From Pseudomethylobacillus aquaticus (GTDB taxonomy: Bacteria; Pseudomonadota; Gammaproteobacteria; Burkholderiales; Methylophilaceae): a stretch of DNA of 64,000 nucleotides. Below, one piece after another: positions 37,748 through 45,253 of the stretch; position 1 is the first letter of the stretch, and the number at the start of each line of letters is the position of its first letter. The stretch lies in contig NZ_RJVP01000003.1 in assembly GCF_003730115.1 (NCBI RefSeq), forward strand, positions 124,001 through 188,000, written 5' to 3'. The translations under genes and the position numbers were made by a program. The notes under the pieces are model-generated. The model was not told the origin of the DNA and ran no database searches. It was given only the letters and a program-made list of their open reading frames with translations.

Positions 37748-38971
37748 ATGATGCATAGGCTACGTCTAACCCTCACCCTGATGCTGGTCGCGGCTGCGGC
37801 GCTGCCCTGGAACGCCACTGCCGTCGACGGGCGACCGTTCAGCAGCTTCGCCAGCTTCAACAAGTTCAGCCCCAATTACACCGAGAATCTGCTGGTCAGG
37901 AGCTTGTTCGACATCGGGCAAGGCAAGCTGCAGCCTGCACTGAACACCATCAATGAGTTGCTGAAACTGGCACCCAACTTCCAGTTGGCACACCTGGTAC
38001 GCGGCGACCTGTTGATGGCTTATGCCAAACAGCCGCAAGCCTTCGCCAGCGGGGTTTCATCGCCCGAGCGCACCAAGGATTTCCGTGAAGAAGCGCGCGT
38101 CCGTATCGAGCGCTATCTGGACGAACGCCCGCAGCGCATTCCCGAACCACTGTGGCAACTGCATGATAGCCAGAAGTATGCGATCGTCATCGACACCAAC
38201 CGCTCGCGGCTGTTCCTGTACAGCAATGAGCGTGGAAAACTGCGTTACCTGGCAGACTTCTACGTCACCGTGGGCAAGAACGGCGCCGAGAAACAAACCG
38301 AAGGCGACAAACGCACGCCGGTGGGCGTGTATTACGCCAGCAGCAAGCTGATCCAGAAGCTGCCGGACTTCTACGGCTACGGCGCTTACCCGCTCAACTA
38401 CCCGAACGAATGGGATGTTCGGCAGGGCAAGAACGGCTCCGGTATCTGGCTGCATGGCACGCCCAGCAACACCTACAGCCGTCCGCCACGTGCCAGTGAT
38501 GGCTGCGTGGTGATGACCAATCCGGATCTGAAAGCCATCGCACCGGCACTCAGCAGTGGCAACACGCCGGTGATCATCACGGACAACCTGACCTGGCAGG
38601 GCGATTCAGACAATGCGGAACTGCAGCGCGAAGCACTGATGCAGACCCTGGAAACCTGGCGCAAAGACTGGCAGTCACAGGACACCGACCGCTATCTCAG
38701 TCATTACGCCAGCGAGTTCTTTAGCAGTGGCAACACCGACCTGAATGCCTGGAAAGCGCACAAGCAGCGTATACAGTCACGTAGTGATAATGTCCAGGTC
38801 AAGCTGGGCAATGTGGACATGTACCGCTACCCTAGCAAATCCAAAGCGATGGCGATCGTGAGCTTCGATCAGGATTACAAAAGCAACCTGCTGAGCAACA
38901 AGATGCGCAAGCGCCAATACTGGGTGCTTGAAAACAAGCGTTGGAAAATACTATACGAAGGTCCAGCCTGA
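37748..38971 (+). CDS. L,D-transpeptidase (YkuD) with C-terminal NTF2-like domain
   Basis: 407 residues. A signal peptide (MMHRLRLTLTLMLVAAAALP) leads into an N-terminal helical region. The YkuD catalytic domain spans about residues 135-280, with the active-site pattern HGTPSNTY...SDGCVVM carrying the catalytic cysteine and histidine. A C-terminal ~105-residue domain (LETWRKDWQSQDTDRYLSHY to RWKILYEGPA) resembles the Cds6 NTF2-like module. Such enzymes cross-link peptidoglycan or attach proteins to it in the periplasm. It lies next to the TPR protein that carries the same C-terminal module. Confidence 0.9.
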   Translation: MMHRLRLTLTLMLVAAAALPWNATAVDGRPFSSFASFNKFSPNYTENLLVRSLFDIGQGKLQPALNTINELLKLAPNFQLAHLVRGDLLMAYAKQPQAFASGVSSPERTKDFREEARVRIERYLDERPQRIPEPLWQLHDSQKYAIVIDTNRSRLFLYSNERGKLRYLADFYVTVGKNGAEKQTEGDKRTPVGVYYASSKLIQKLPDFYGYGAYPLNYPNEWDVRQGKNGSGIWLHGTPSNTYSRPPRASDGCVVMTNPDLKAIAPALSSGNTPVIITDNLTWQGDSDNAELQREALMQTLETWRKDWQSQDTDRYLSHYASEFFSSGNTDLNAWKAHKQRIQSRSDNVQVKLGNVDMYRYPSKSKAMAIVSFDQDYKSNLLSNKMRKRQYWVLENKRWKILYEGPA

Positions 38972-39018
38972 GTTCAGCCTTGAGCTTGGGGATGTACCGA
39001 TTGCTGGAGGAGTGATAA

Positions 39019-39696
39019 ATGCGCGGCATGTATACTCTGTTGTGGGCGCTGTTGCTTTGGAATACACCCACATGGGCTCAGCCACCACAGGTCGAATTCC
39101 AGACCGATGCGGGCAGCTTTGTGATCGAACTCTATCCGGACAAATCACCGCTCAATGTAGCGAATTTCATGGCCTACGTGAATGACGGGTTCTACAACGG
39201 TACCGTGTTCCATCGTGCTGTCAAAGGCTTCGTGCTGCAGGGAGGGGGCCTGGGCCCGGACATGAAACACAAGCAGACACGGGAACCGGTAGCACTGGAA
39301 TCCAACAACGGCCTGGAGCATCTGCCAGGCACGGTGGCGATCGCACGTGGCGAATCACTGGATTCGGCCACCTCGCAATTCTTCATCAACCTCACGCACA
39401 ACCGCTTTCTGAGCTTTCAGCGTATGGAGCCTGGCTATGCCGGATACACCATCGTTGGACGCGTGATACGTGGCCTGGACGTGGTCGAGCGCATGGCGGC
39501 AACACCCACCACCGTGAACGGCAGATTGAAGGATGTCCCCTTACAACCGCCACTGGTGATGCAGGCCAGCGTACTGAGTGAACCAGTGATGGCGGACATC
39601 ATCCCGGTGCCGGTCGCCGAAGTGGAAAAGCCCGCCAAACCCAAGAAGAAGGCCCCGGCAAAAACAGTCAAACCGGCAAAACCTGCCACGCCATAA
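39019..39696 (+). CDS. periplasmic peptidyl-prolyl cis-trans isomerase (cyclophilin)
   Basis: 225 residues. A signal peptide ends at about TWAQ (residue 21). The cyclophilin domain shows FHRAVKGFVLQGGG and the ATSQFFINL active-site strand. After the domain comes a Lys/Pro/Ala-rich tail (KPKKKAPAKTVKPAKP) that could bind DNA or cell-wall polymers. It catalyses proline isomerisation during folding of exported proteins. It precedes the cytoplasmic cyclophilin gene by 51 bases, likely an ancient duplication. Confidence 0.9.
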   Translation: MRGMYTLLWALLLWNTPTWAQPPQVEFQTDAGSFVIELYPDKSPLNVANFMAYVNDGFYNGTVFHRAVKGFVLQGGGLGPDMKHKQTREPVALESNNGLEHLPGTVAIARGESLDSATSQFFINLTHNRFLSFQRMEPGYAGYTIVGRVIRGLDVVERMAATPTTVNGRLKDVPLQPPLVMQASVLSEPVMADIIPVPVAEVEKPAKPKKKAPAKTVKPAKPATP

Positions 39697-39747
39697 AAGC
39701 ACCCCCAACCTCAACACCTTAAAATCTTAAAACTGAAGGAACACAAC

Positions 39748-40239
39748 GTGGTAAAACTTCACACCAATTTTGGCGAGATCACTCTGGAACTGGACGCAGA
39801 CAAAGCGCCTTTGACGGTTGCCAACTTTCTGCAATATGTGGAATCCGGCTTCTACAGCAACACCATATTCCATCGCGTGATCGATGGCTTCATGATCCAG
39901 GGCGGTGGCTTTGACACCAGCATGAAACAAAAGCCGACCGAAGCACCAATCAAGAACGAAGCCAACAACGGTCTGCAAAACAAGCGCTACACCATTGCCA
40001 TGGCACGTACCCCCAACCCGGATTCGGCCAGCAGCCAGTTCTTCATCAATGTCGGTGACAATGATTTCCTGAACTACAGCGCACCCACTTCGCAAGGCTG
40101 GGGCTATGCCGTGTTCGGTAAAGTGGTGGCAGGCACCGAAGTGGTCGACAAGATCCGTCAGGTGAAGACTGGCAGCCGCAGCGGCCATCAGGATGTCCCG
40201 CTTGAAAGCGTGATCATCGAACGCGCAGAAATCTGCTAA
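39748..40239 (+). CDS. ppiB: cytoplasmic peptidyl-prolyl cis-trans isomerase B
   Basis: 163 residues from a GTG start at 39748 with GAAGGA upstream. No signal peptide. Cyclophilin signatures are complete ([35 protein letters not shown]). It catalyses proline isomerisation in the cytosol. The lpxH gene begins 10 bases after its stop, an order common in betaproteobacteria (ppiA-ppiB-lpxH, with cysS nearby). Confidence 0.95.
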   Translation: MVKLHTNFGEITLELDADKAPLTVANFLQYVESGFYSNTIFHRVIDGFMIQGGGFDTSMKQKPTEAPIKNEANNGLQNKRYTIAMARTPNPDSASSQFFINVGDNDFLNYSAPTSQGWGYAVFGKVVAGTEVVDKIRQVKTGSRSGHQDVPLESVIIERAEIC

Positions 40240-40249
40240 CACCAACCCC

Positions 40250-40999
40250 ATGCACAGCGCGAGCAGCCCGCATAGCCTGTTCATCTCAGACTTGCACCTG
40301 TGCAGCTCGCGCCCCGCCATCACTGCCTTATTCCTCGACTTCCTTAGCTCGACAGCACTGCAGGCCGACGCACTGTATGTGCTGGGCGACCTGTTCGAAT
40401 ACTGGGCCGGGGATGACGATCTCGACGACCCGCATCACCAGGCCGTCATCACGGCATTTCAGCAGTTGCACGCTGCTGGTACCAACACTTATTTCATCCA
40501 CGGCAACCGGGATTTTCTTATCGGCGCGCGTTTCGCTGCCGCCAGCGGCATGACGCTGCTGACTGACCCCCATGCCTTGACACTGTATGGTCACAACATC
40601 GTCTTGAGTCATGGCGATGCCTTGTGCACCGACGACACCGATTATCAGAGATTTCGCCAGCAGGTCAGAACCACGGACTGGCAGGCTGGCTTCCTGGGCC
40701 TGCCTCTCGCTACCCGAAAAGCCCAGATCGAGGCACTGCGTCAGCGCAGCGAGCAGGAAAAATCCCACAAAAGCATGCAGATCATGGACGTGAATGGGGA
40801 TGCAGTTGACGCTTTACTGCGCGCGCAGGACTACCCGGCGCTATTGATACATGGCCACACGCATCGTCCTGGGCACCACACACTGGTGGTGGACGGACGT
40901 CAGTGCGAGCGCTGGGTATTGGGGGATTGGTACGAACAAGGCAGCTGCCTGCGGCTGGACGCCACGGGCTGCCTGCCTTTGCCGGTCAGCCAGGGCTGA
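40250..40999 (+). CDS. lpxH: UDP-2,3-diacylglucosamine diphosphatase
   Basis: 249 residues. Calcineurin-like phosphoesterase motifs are in order: FISDLHL, VLGDLFEYWAGDD, HGNRDFL, LSHGD and HGHTH. These bind two Mn ions. It removes UMP from UDP-diacylglucosamine to give lipid X, a step of lipid A synthesis on the inner membrane face. It is convergent with nusB, their ends separated by only 4 bases. Confidence 0.95.
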   Translation: MHSASSPHSLFISDLHLCSSRPAITALFLDFLSSTALQADALYVLGDLFEYWAGDDDLDDPHHQAVITAFQQLHAAGTNTYFIHGNRDFLIGARFAAASGMTLLTDPHALTLYGHNIVLSHGDALCTDDTDYQRFRQQVRTTDWQAGFLGLPLATRKAQIEALRQRSEQEKSHKSMQIMDVNGDAVDALLRAQDYPALLIHGHTHRPGHHTLVVDGRQCERWVLGDWYEQGSCLRLDATGCLPLPVSQG

Positions 41000-41003
41000 C
41001 GGA

Positions 41004-41501
41004 TTAGCGGCGGACTTCGGAGGGACGTGCCTCGGCAGCCAGCTTGTCGAGCACACCGTTGACGTACTTGTGCCCATCAGTGCCGCCATACAGCTTGGCC
41101 AGCTCGACGCCTTCGTTGATCGCGACGCGATAGGGGATGCTGGCGTCGTAGATCAACTCATAGGCCGAGATGCACAGGATGGCATGTTCGATCGGGCTGA
41201 GCTCAGCGATACCACGGTCGATGAAGGCCGCGATACGCAGATCCAGCGTCGCCATGTGCTCGGTGACGCCTTCCAGCAAGGTACGCAGATACTCTTCATC
41301 GGCACGATCAAAATCCGGATCATCGACCAGGCTGCGGCGCACGGCACGCAGCTCGTTCTTGCCGATCAGCACTTCATAGATACCTTTGAGCGCCAGCTCG
41401 CGCGACTTGCGGCGATTCTTGCCAGGTTTGTTCACAGGCTTGCCTGCGGTGCTCTTGTTCGTGTCGCTGTTGTTCATATCACTATTCTTCGGATCGCTCA
41501 T
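41004..41501 (-). CDS. nusB: transcription antitermination protein NusB
   Basis: 165 residues. The N-terminal ~30 residues are polar and Asn/Lys-rich (before [14 protein letters not shown]), followed by the all-helical NusB domain ending [13 protein letters not shown]. It binds boxA RNA with S10 (NusE) for rRNA antitermination. It overlaps the ribH stop by 4 bases, the usual ribH-nusB coupling. Confidence 0.94.
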   Translation of the reverse strand: MSDPKNSDMNNSDTNKSTAGKPVNKPGKNRRKSRELALKGIYEVLIGKNELRAVRRSLVDDPDFDRADEEYLRTLLEGVTEHMATLDLRIAAFIDRGIAELSPIEHAILCISAYELIYDASIPYRVAINEGVELAKLYGGTDGHKYVNGVLDKLAAEARPSEVRR

Positions 41502-41947
41502 AGTGCCTTCAGCAGGTTGACCATTTCGATCGCCACTGCCGCCGCTTCGGCACCCTTGACCCCCATGCGCTGCAGCGCCTGATCGTCGTCCTCGGTGGTC
41601 AGCACCGCATTGGCAACGGGCACACCGGTGTTCAGTTGCACTTCAGAGATGCCGCGCGCCGATTCGTTGGCCACCACTTCGAAATGGTAAGTCTCGCCAC
41701 GGATGATGGCGCCCAGTGCGATCAACGCGTCGAAATTGCCACTGTCCGCCATCTGGTGCAATACTACCGGCAGCTCCAGCGCACCCGGTACTGTGGCCAG
41801 GGTGATATCGGCATCTGCCACGCCCAGTTTGATGAGCTCGGCATGGCAGCTGGCCAGCAGGCCTTCACCGATATTGCTGTTGAAGCGCGACAGCACGATG
41901 CCGATACGCAGATCCTTGCCATCCAGATTGATTTCATGTCGTTTCAA
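41498..41947 (-). CDS. ribH: 6,7-dimethyl-8-ribityllumazine synthase
   Basis: 149 residues. Active-site regions are visible: [22 protein letters not shown] and [14 protein letters not shown] with the catalytic histidine. It condenses the ribityl pyrimidine with dihydroxybutanone phosphate, the penultimate step of riboflavin synthesis. It overlaps nusB by 4 bases. No FMN riboswitch is recognised in the 286-base region shared with phoB, though two hairpins occur there. Confidence 0.95.
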   Translation of the reverse strand: MKRHEINLDGKDLRIGIVLSRFNSNIGEGLLASCHAELIKLGVADADITLATVPGALELPVVLHQMADSGNFDALIALGAIIRGETYHFEVVANESARGISEVQLNTGVPVANAVLTTEDDDQALQRMGVKGAEAAAVAIEMVNLLKAL

Positions 41948-42063
41948 AACGTGTCCAGTCCTTGTGTAGTGTGTGGCCGCCCGCGAGCCGGGCTGACTGC
42001 ATGATGCTATGACCTTGGTGCATCACGGGATTTTGCAAAAACGACATTATACAGAATTGCGTC

Positions 42064-42120
42064 AGCTAAGCTCACGACTTAGCTCAGCCGACTTCTGCAG
42101 GCAGGCTCTAGCCAGCCTGC
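42064..42120. other. two adjacent hairpins in the ribH-phoB intergenic region
   Basis: AGCTAAG (42064-42070) pairs with CTTAGCT (42078-42084) around a 7-base loop. GCAGGC-A-GGC (42097-42106) pairs with GCC-A-GCCTGC (42111-42120) around TCTA with one A-A mismatch. Neither has a T-run, so they are not simple terminators. Their role is unknown. Confidence 0.55.
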
Positions 42121-42161
42121 TGATGCCCACGTTCAGGGGGTGTTTGAAACTTTCTCGATTT

Positions 42162-42190
42162 TTTTCATATAACTGTCATATCATCTTCAT
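42162..42190 (+). promoter_or_regulatory. Pho box (phased 7-base repeats) upstream of phoB
   Basis: Three repeats TTTTCAT (42162-42168), CTGTCAT (42173-42179) and TCTTCAT (42184-42190) are spaced by 4 bases, i.e. in 11-base phase. This is the arrangement bound by PhoB dimers (consensus CTGTCAT-N4-CTGTCAT). It lies 43 bases before the phoB ATG and implies autoregulation. Confidence 0.75.
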
Positions 42191-42233
42191 ACAGTGCTCG
42201 CCATGTTAAAAGTGATTAATGGAGAGAATAGAC

Positions 42234-42920
42234 ATGCCAGCCAATATTCTTGTGATTGAAGATGAACCCGCGATTCAGGAGCTGATGGCCCTGAATCTGA
42301 CCCAGGCAGGCCACAATGCGCTGCGCGCCTTAAGCGTGGAACAGGCGCAACTGCTGATTCGCGAAGCCCTGCCCGACCTGATCATCCTCGACTGGATGCT
42401 GCCTGGCATGAGCGGCATCGATTTCGCGCGCAAGCTCAAATCTGACGAACTGACCAAGACCATCCCCATCATCATGCTCACCGCACGCGGTGAAGAGATC
42501 GACAAAGTGCGCGGCCTGGAAGTCGGTGCCGACGATTACGTCACCAAGCCATTCAGTCCGCGTGAACTGAACGCGCGCATCAAGGCTGTGTTGCGTCGCC
42601 GTGCGCCGCAGATGACCGACGACCCGATCGAAGTCAGCGGCCTGCGCCTGGACCCGACCACACACCGCGTGTCCGGCAACGGTGCCACGCTGGATCTGGG
42701 GCCTACCGAGTTCCGTCTGCTGCACTACCTCATGTCCAACCCGGAACGCGTGCATTCGCGCAGCCAGGTACTGGATAGAGTATGGGGTGACCGCGTGTTC
42801 GTGGAAGACCGTACCGTGGACGTGCATATCCGCCGTCTGCGCCGCGCACTCTCCGCCTCCGGCCATGAAGAATTGATACAAACAGTGCGCGGTGTCGGCT
42901 ACCGTTTCTCGGCTCAGTAG
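42234..42920 (+). CDS. phoB: phosphate regulon response regulator PhoB
   Basis: 228 residues from ATG 42234 (MPANILVIEDEPAI) with GGAGAG upstream; an earlier in-frame codon at 42219 overlaps this ribosome site. The receiver domain has the acidic pocket (EDE), phospho-acceptor Asp in LIILDWMLPG, Thr in MLTARGEE and Lys in VTKPFSPREL. The C-terminal OmpR-type winged helix ends in VRGVGYRFS. It activates phosphate-starvation genes when phosphorylated by PhoR, encoded 37 bases downstream. Confidence 0.93.
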   Translation: MPANILVIEDEPAIQELMALNLTQAGHNALRALSVEQAQLLIREALPDLIILDWMLPGMSGIDFARKLKSDELTKTIPIIMLTARGEEIDKVRGLEVGADDYVTKPFSPRELNARIKAVLRRRAPQMTDDPIEVSGLRLDPTTHRVSGNGATLDLGPTEFRLLHYLMSNPERVHSRSQVLDRVWGDRVFVEDRTVDVHIRRLRRALSASGHEELIQTVRGVGYRFSAQ

Positions 42921-42957
42921 CTCATAATAGGCGCGCTTTCACCGACAGGATGCATGC

Positions 42958-44259
42958 GTGCAGGATATTCGCTGGCGGGCCTTTTGGCTCTTACTGACAT
43001 GGTTGTTCTTTTGCCTGATTCTGGGCCTGGCCACGAGCACCGAAGTTGCCTCATTGGTCTTCTCGGCCGGGCTGTTGCTGTATTACTTCAATCACCTGTT
43101 CTGGCTGCAACAACTGCTGGACTGGTTCCGCAAGCCTGAGTTGTCCACCATGCCCATAGGCAAAGGCCTGTGGGAAGACGTGTTCTCGGCGGTCTATCAA
43201 CACCAGCGCCGTCATAGCCGCAGCCAGACCCAGCTGAGTTCCGCGCTGGACCGCTTCCGTCATGCGGCCAGCGCGTTACCGGATGGCGTGGTGCTGCTCA
43301 ATGGCCAGGACCAGATCGAATGGTGCAACCCGCCCGCCGAACATCTGCTTGGCCTGTCCCTGCCGCAAGATACCGGCCAACCCATAGGCTATCTGGTACG
43401 CCATACCGATTTCATCGAATACATGCACAGCGGCGACTATGAAGACGCCATCAAGCTGAGATCCTGGCGCATGGCCGACGTCATGCTGGAGATCAAGCTG
43501 GTGTCGTTTGGCAGCAAACAGAAGCTGCTGATCTGCCGCGACATCAGTCAGGTGGAGAAACTGGACGCCATGCGCCGCGACTTCATCGCCAATGTGTCCC
43601 ACGAACTGCGCACCCCGCTGACGGTGGTGGGCGGCTTTCTGGAGACGCTGCAGGACATCGATGGCGCCGTACCGCCCAGCACCAAGAGCTATTTCAATAT
43701 GATGCAGGAGCAGACCAGCCGCATGCGCAGGCTGATCGAGGATCTGCTGATGCTGTCGCAACTGGAAAACAGCAGCATACTGCCGCAGGACAGCGAGATC
43801 GACGTGCCCAAACTGCTGGATCTGGTCATGAAAGAGGCACACAGCCTGAGCAACGGCCGTCACCACATCAAGCTGGAGTCTGACAACAGTATATGGATGC
43901 TGGGCGCTCAGGAAGAATTGCATAGCGCATTCGGTAACCTGGTCAGCAATGCCGTGCGTTACACACCCGAGGGTGGCACCATCACCCTGCAGTGGCAGGC
44001 GCGTGGCCAGGACGCTGTCTTCAGCGTCACCGACACTGGCATCGGCATCGAACACAAGCACATCGCGCGCATCACCGAACGCTTCTACCGGGTGGACCGC
44101 AGCCGCTCACGCGAGACCGGCGGCACCGGCCTGGGACTCTCCATCGTCAAGCACATCCTCAGCCGCCACCAAGGCCGCCTGGAGATCGACAGCGAACTGG
44201 GCGCAGGCAGCACCTTCCGCATGGTGTTCGCAAAAAACCGCGTGCTGCGCAAAAGCTAG
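42958..44259 (+). CDS. phoR: phosphate regulon sensor histidine kinase PhoR
   Basis: 433 residues from a GTG start at 42958. Two N-terminal membrane helices are followed by a PAS-like domain (LPDGVVLLNGQDQIEWCNPP). The kinase core has the H box (NVSHELRTPL), N box (LVSNAVRYTPEGG), G1 (VTDTGIGI) and G2 (GGTGLGLSIV). The gene order phoB-phoR is standard. It senses phosphate status via the Pst/PhoU system, which is not in this window. Confidence 0.93.
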   Translation: MQDIRWRAFWLLLTWLFFCLILGLATSTEVASLVFSAGLLLYYFNHLFWLQQLLDWFRKPELSTMPIGKGLWEDVFSAVYQHQRRHSRSQTQLSSALDRFRHAASALPDGVVLLNGQDQIEWCNPPAEHLLGLSLPQDTGQPIGYLVRHTDFIEYMHSGDYEDAIKLRSWRMADVMLEIKLVSFGSKQKLLICRDISQVEKLDAMRRDFIANVSHELRTPLTVVGGFLETLQDIDGAVPPSTKSYFNMMQEQTSRMRRLIEDLLMLSQLENSSILPQDSEIDVPKLLDLVMKEAHSLSNGRHHIKLESDNSIWMLGAQEELHSAFGNLVSNAVRYTPEGGTITLQWQARGQDAVFSVTDTGIGIEHKHIARITERFYRVDRSRSRETGGTGLGLSIVKHILSRHQGRLEIDSELGAGSTFRMVFAKNRVLRKS

Positions 44260-44267
44260 CCTAGCGC

Positions 44268-45011
44268 ATGCCCGGCATCCACATGGCTTCTGCTGTCTCG
44301 ATGTCGCAACGCTGGGTTGCACTGTTCAGCGCGCTGCTGCTGGTCAGTGCCTGCAGCACGCCGGGGCCGGGCAAGCCGGTGCCACGTCAGGCCGACCGCA
44401 GCTCCATCGGTCAACTGATGAAGAACGACATGGACCGCATCGCCGATGTCGAGATCCGCGAGAACACCGAGAGTCTGCGCCTGCTCATGAGCAAGCTGTA
44501 CAAGCGCAACCCGCGCGAGCTCAAAAAAAGCACCAGCGGCAGCGTGGAGGAAATGGTCAACTGGGTGTTCGATGGTGATCATCGCTGGGAATTCGAGGCC
44601 ATCAACAATCGCCAGGACACTGCGGCGCTGTTCCTCGCCTTCGACCCGCAATACCAGGGTGACCGCGTGCTGCCCTATATCGTCGGCCTGCACACCATGC
44701 TGCTCAAGGCACACGGCTGGAAGACCGAGTTCTTCTTTCTGGACAGCATAGACCCGCAACGCCTGTACAACGTGGCGCGCAACGTCGAGATCGCCGCCTG
44801 GAAGCTGGCCAACGCCCGCAACAGCAAAGGCCAGCTGTATCTGCTCAGCAACGAGATCAATGAGCAGGAACGCAACCTGAGCTTCGAACGCGAGATCGGC
44901 AAGATCGTGGGCCGCACCGATCTGTACGCCATCACTCTGGCAGAAAAATCCGAGCGCACCATCACCCGCGTGATGCAGAACCTTGCAACGGCGATCTTCC
45001 TGCCGTTCTGA
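44268..45011 (+). CDS. conserved hypothetical lipoprotein
   Basis: 247 residues. A signal segment ends in lipobox LLVSAC (about residue 29). No known domain is recognised. The protein is rich in charged helices (for example REIGKIVGRTDLYAITLAEKSERT). ATGs at 44268, 44283 and 44301 are all possible starts. It follows phoR by 8 bases and may be co-transcribed, but no phosphate-related role can be stated from sequence. Confidence 0.72.
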   Translation: MPGIHMASAVSMSQRWVALFSALLLVSACSTPGPGKPVPRQADRSSIGQLMKNDMDRIADVEIRENTESLRLLMSKLYKRNPRELKKSTSGSVEEMVNWVFDGDHRWEFEAINNRQDTAALFLAFDPQYQGDRVLPYIVGLHTMLLKAHGWKTEFFFLDSIDPQRLYNVARNVEIAAWKLANARNSKGQLYLLSNEINEQERNLSFEREIGKIVGRTDLYAITLAEKSERTITRVMQNLATAIFLPF

Positions 45012-45132
45012 TATCCCAGCGTTGCAATACCTTATGTCTATGGGCGCCTAAAAGGGCAGCATCAGTTGATACACCAACTAACAGAGAAAGAAGCTGGCCT
45101 GCCGGGCGAGATCGGCTCACACGATTAGCTTC

Positions 45133-45157
45133 GGCGGACTGCTGAAGCGAGTCCGCC
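45133..45157. other. perfect 8-bp hairpin in intergenic region
   Basis: GGCGGACT (45133-45140) pairs with AGTCCGCC (45150-45157) around a 9-base loop. There is no T-run. The region 45012-45200 contains no credible gene. It may be a fragment of a dispersed repeat. Confidence 0.5.
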
Positions 45158-45200
45158 CTACCTGCTTAGACGCGTGCCTGAAAACCTGTGTATGGATGTT

Positions 45201-45226
45201 AAAAAGCCGGGTCTCCCCGGCTTTTT
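45201..45226. terminator. bidirectional Rho-independent terminator
   Basis: The stem AAAAAGCCGGG-TCTC-CCCGGCTTTTT has A and T runs on both sides. It separates the convergent lipoprotein gene and the DUF3683 gene and can end both transcripts. Confidence 0.93.
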
Positions 45227-45253
45227 AGTTGGCGTAGCTCAGGATATCCAGAA

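Noticed and set aside
41948-42060. FMN riboswitch before ribH
   Set aside because: The conserved RFN-element blocks are not present; only simple hairpins further upstream are visible.
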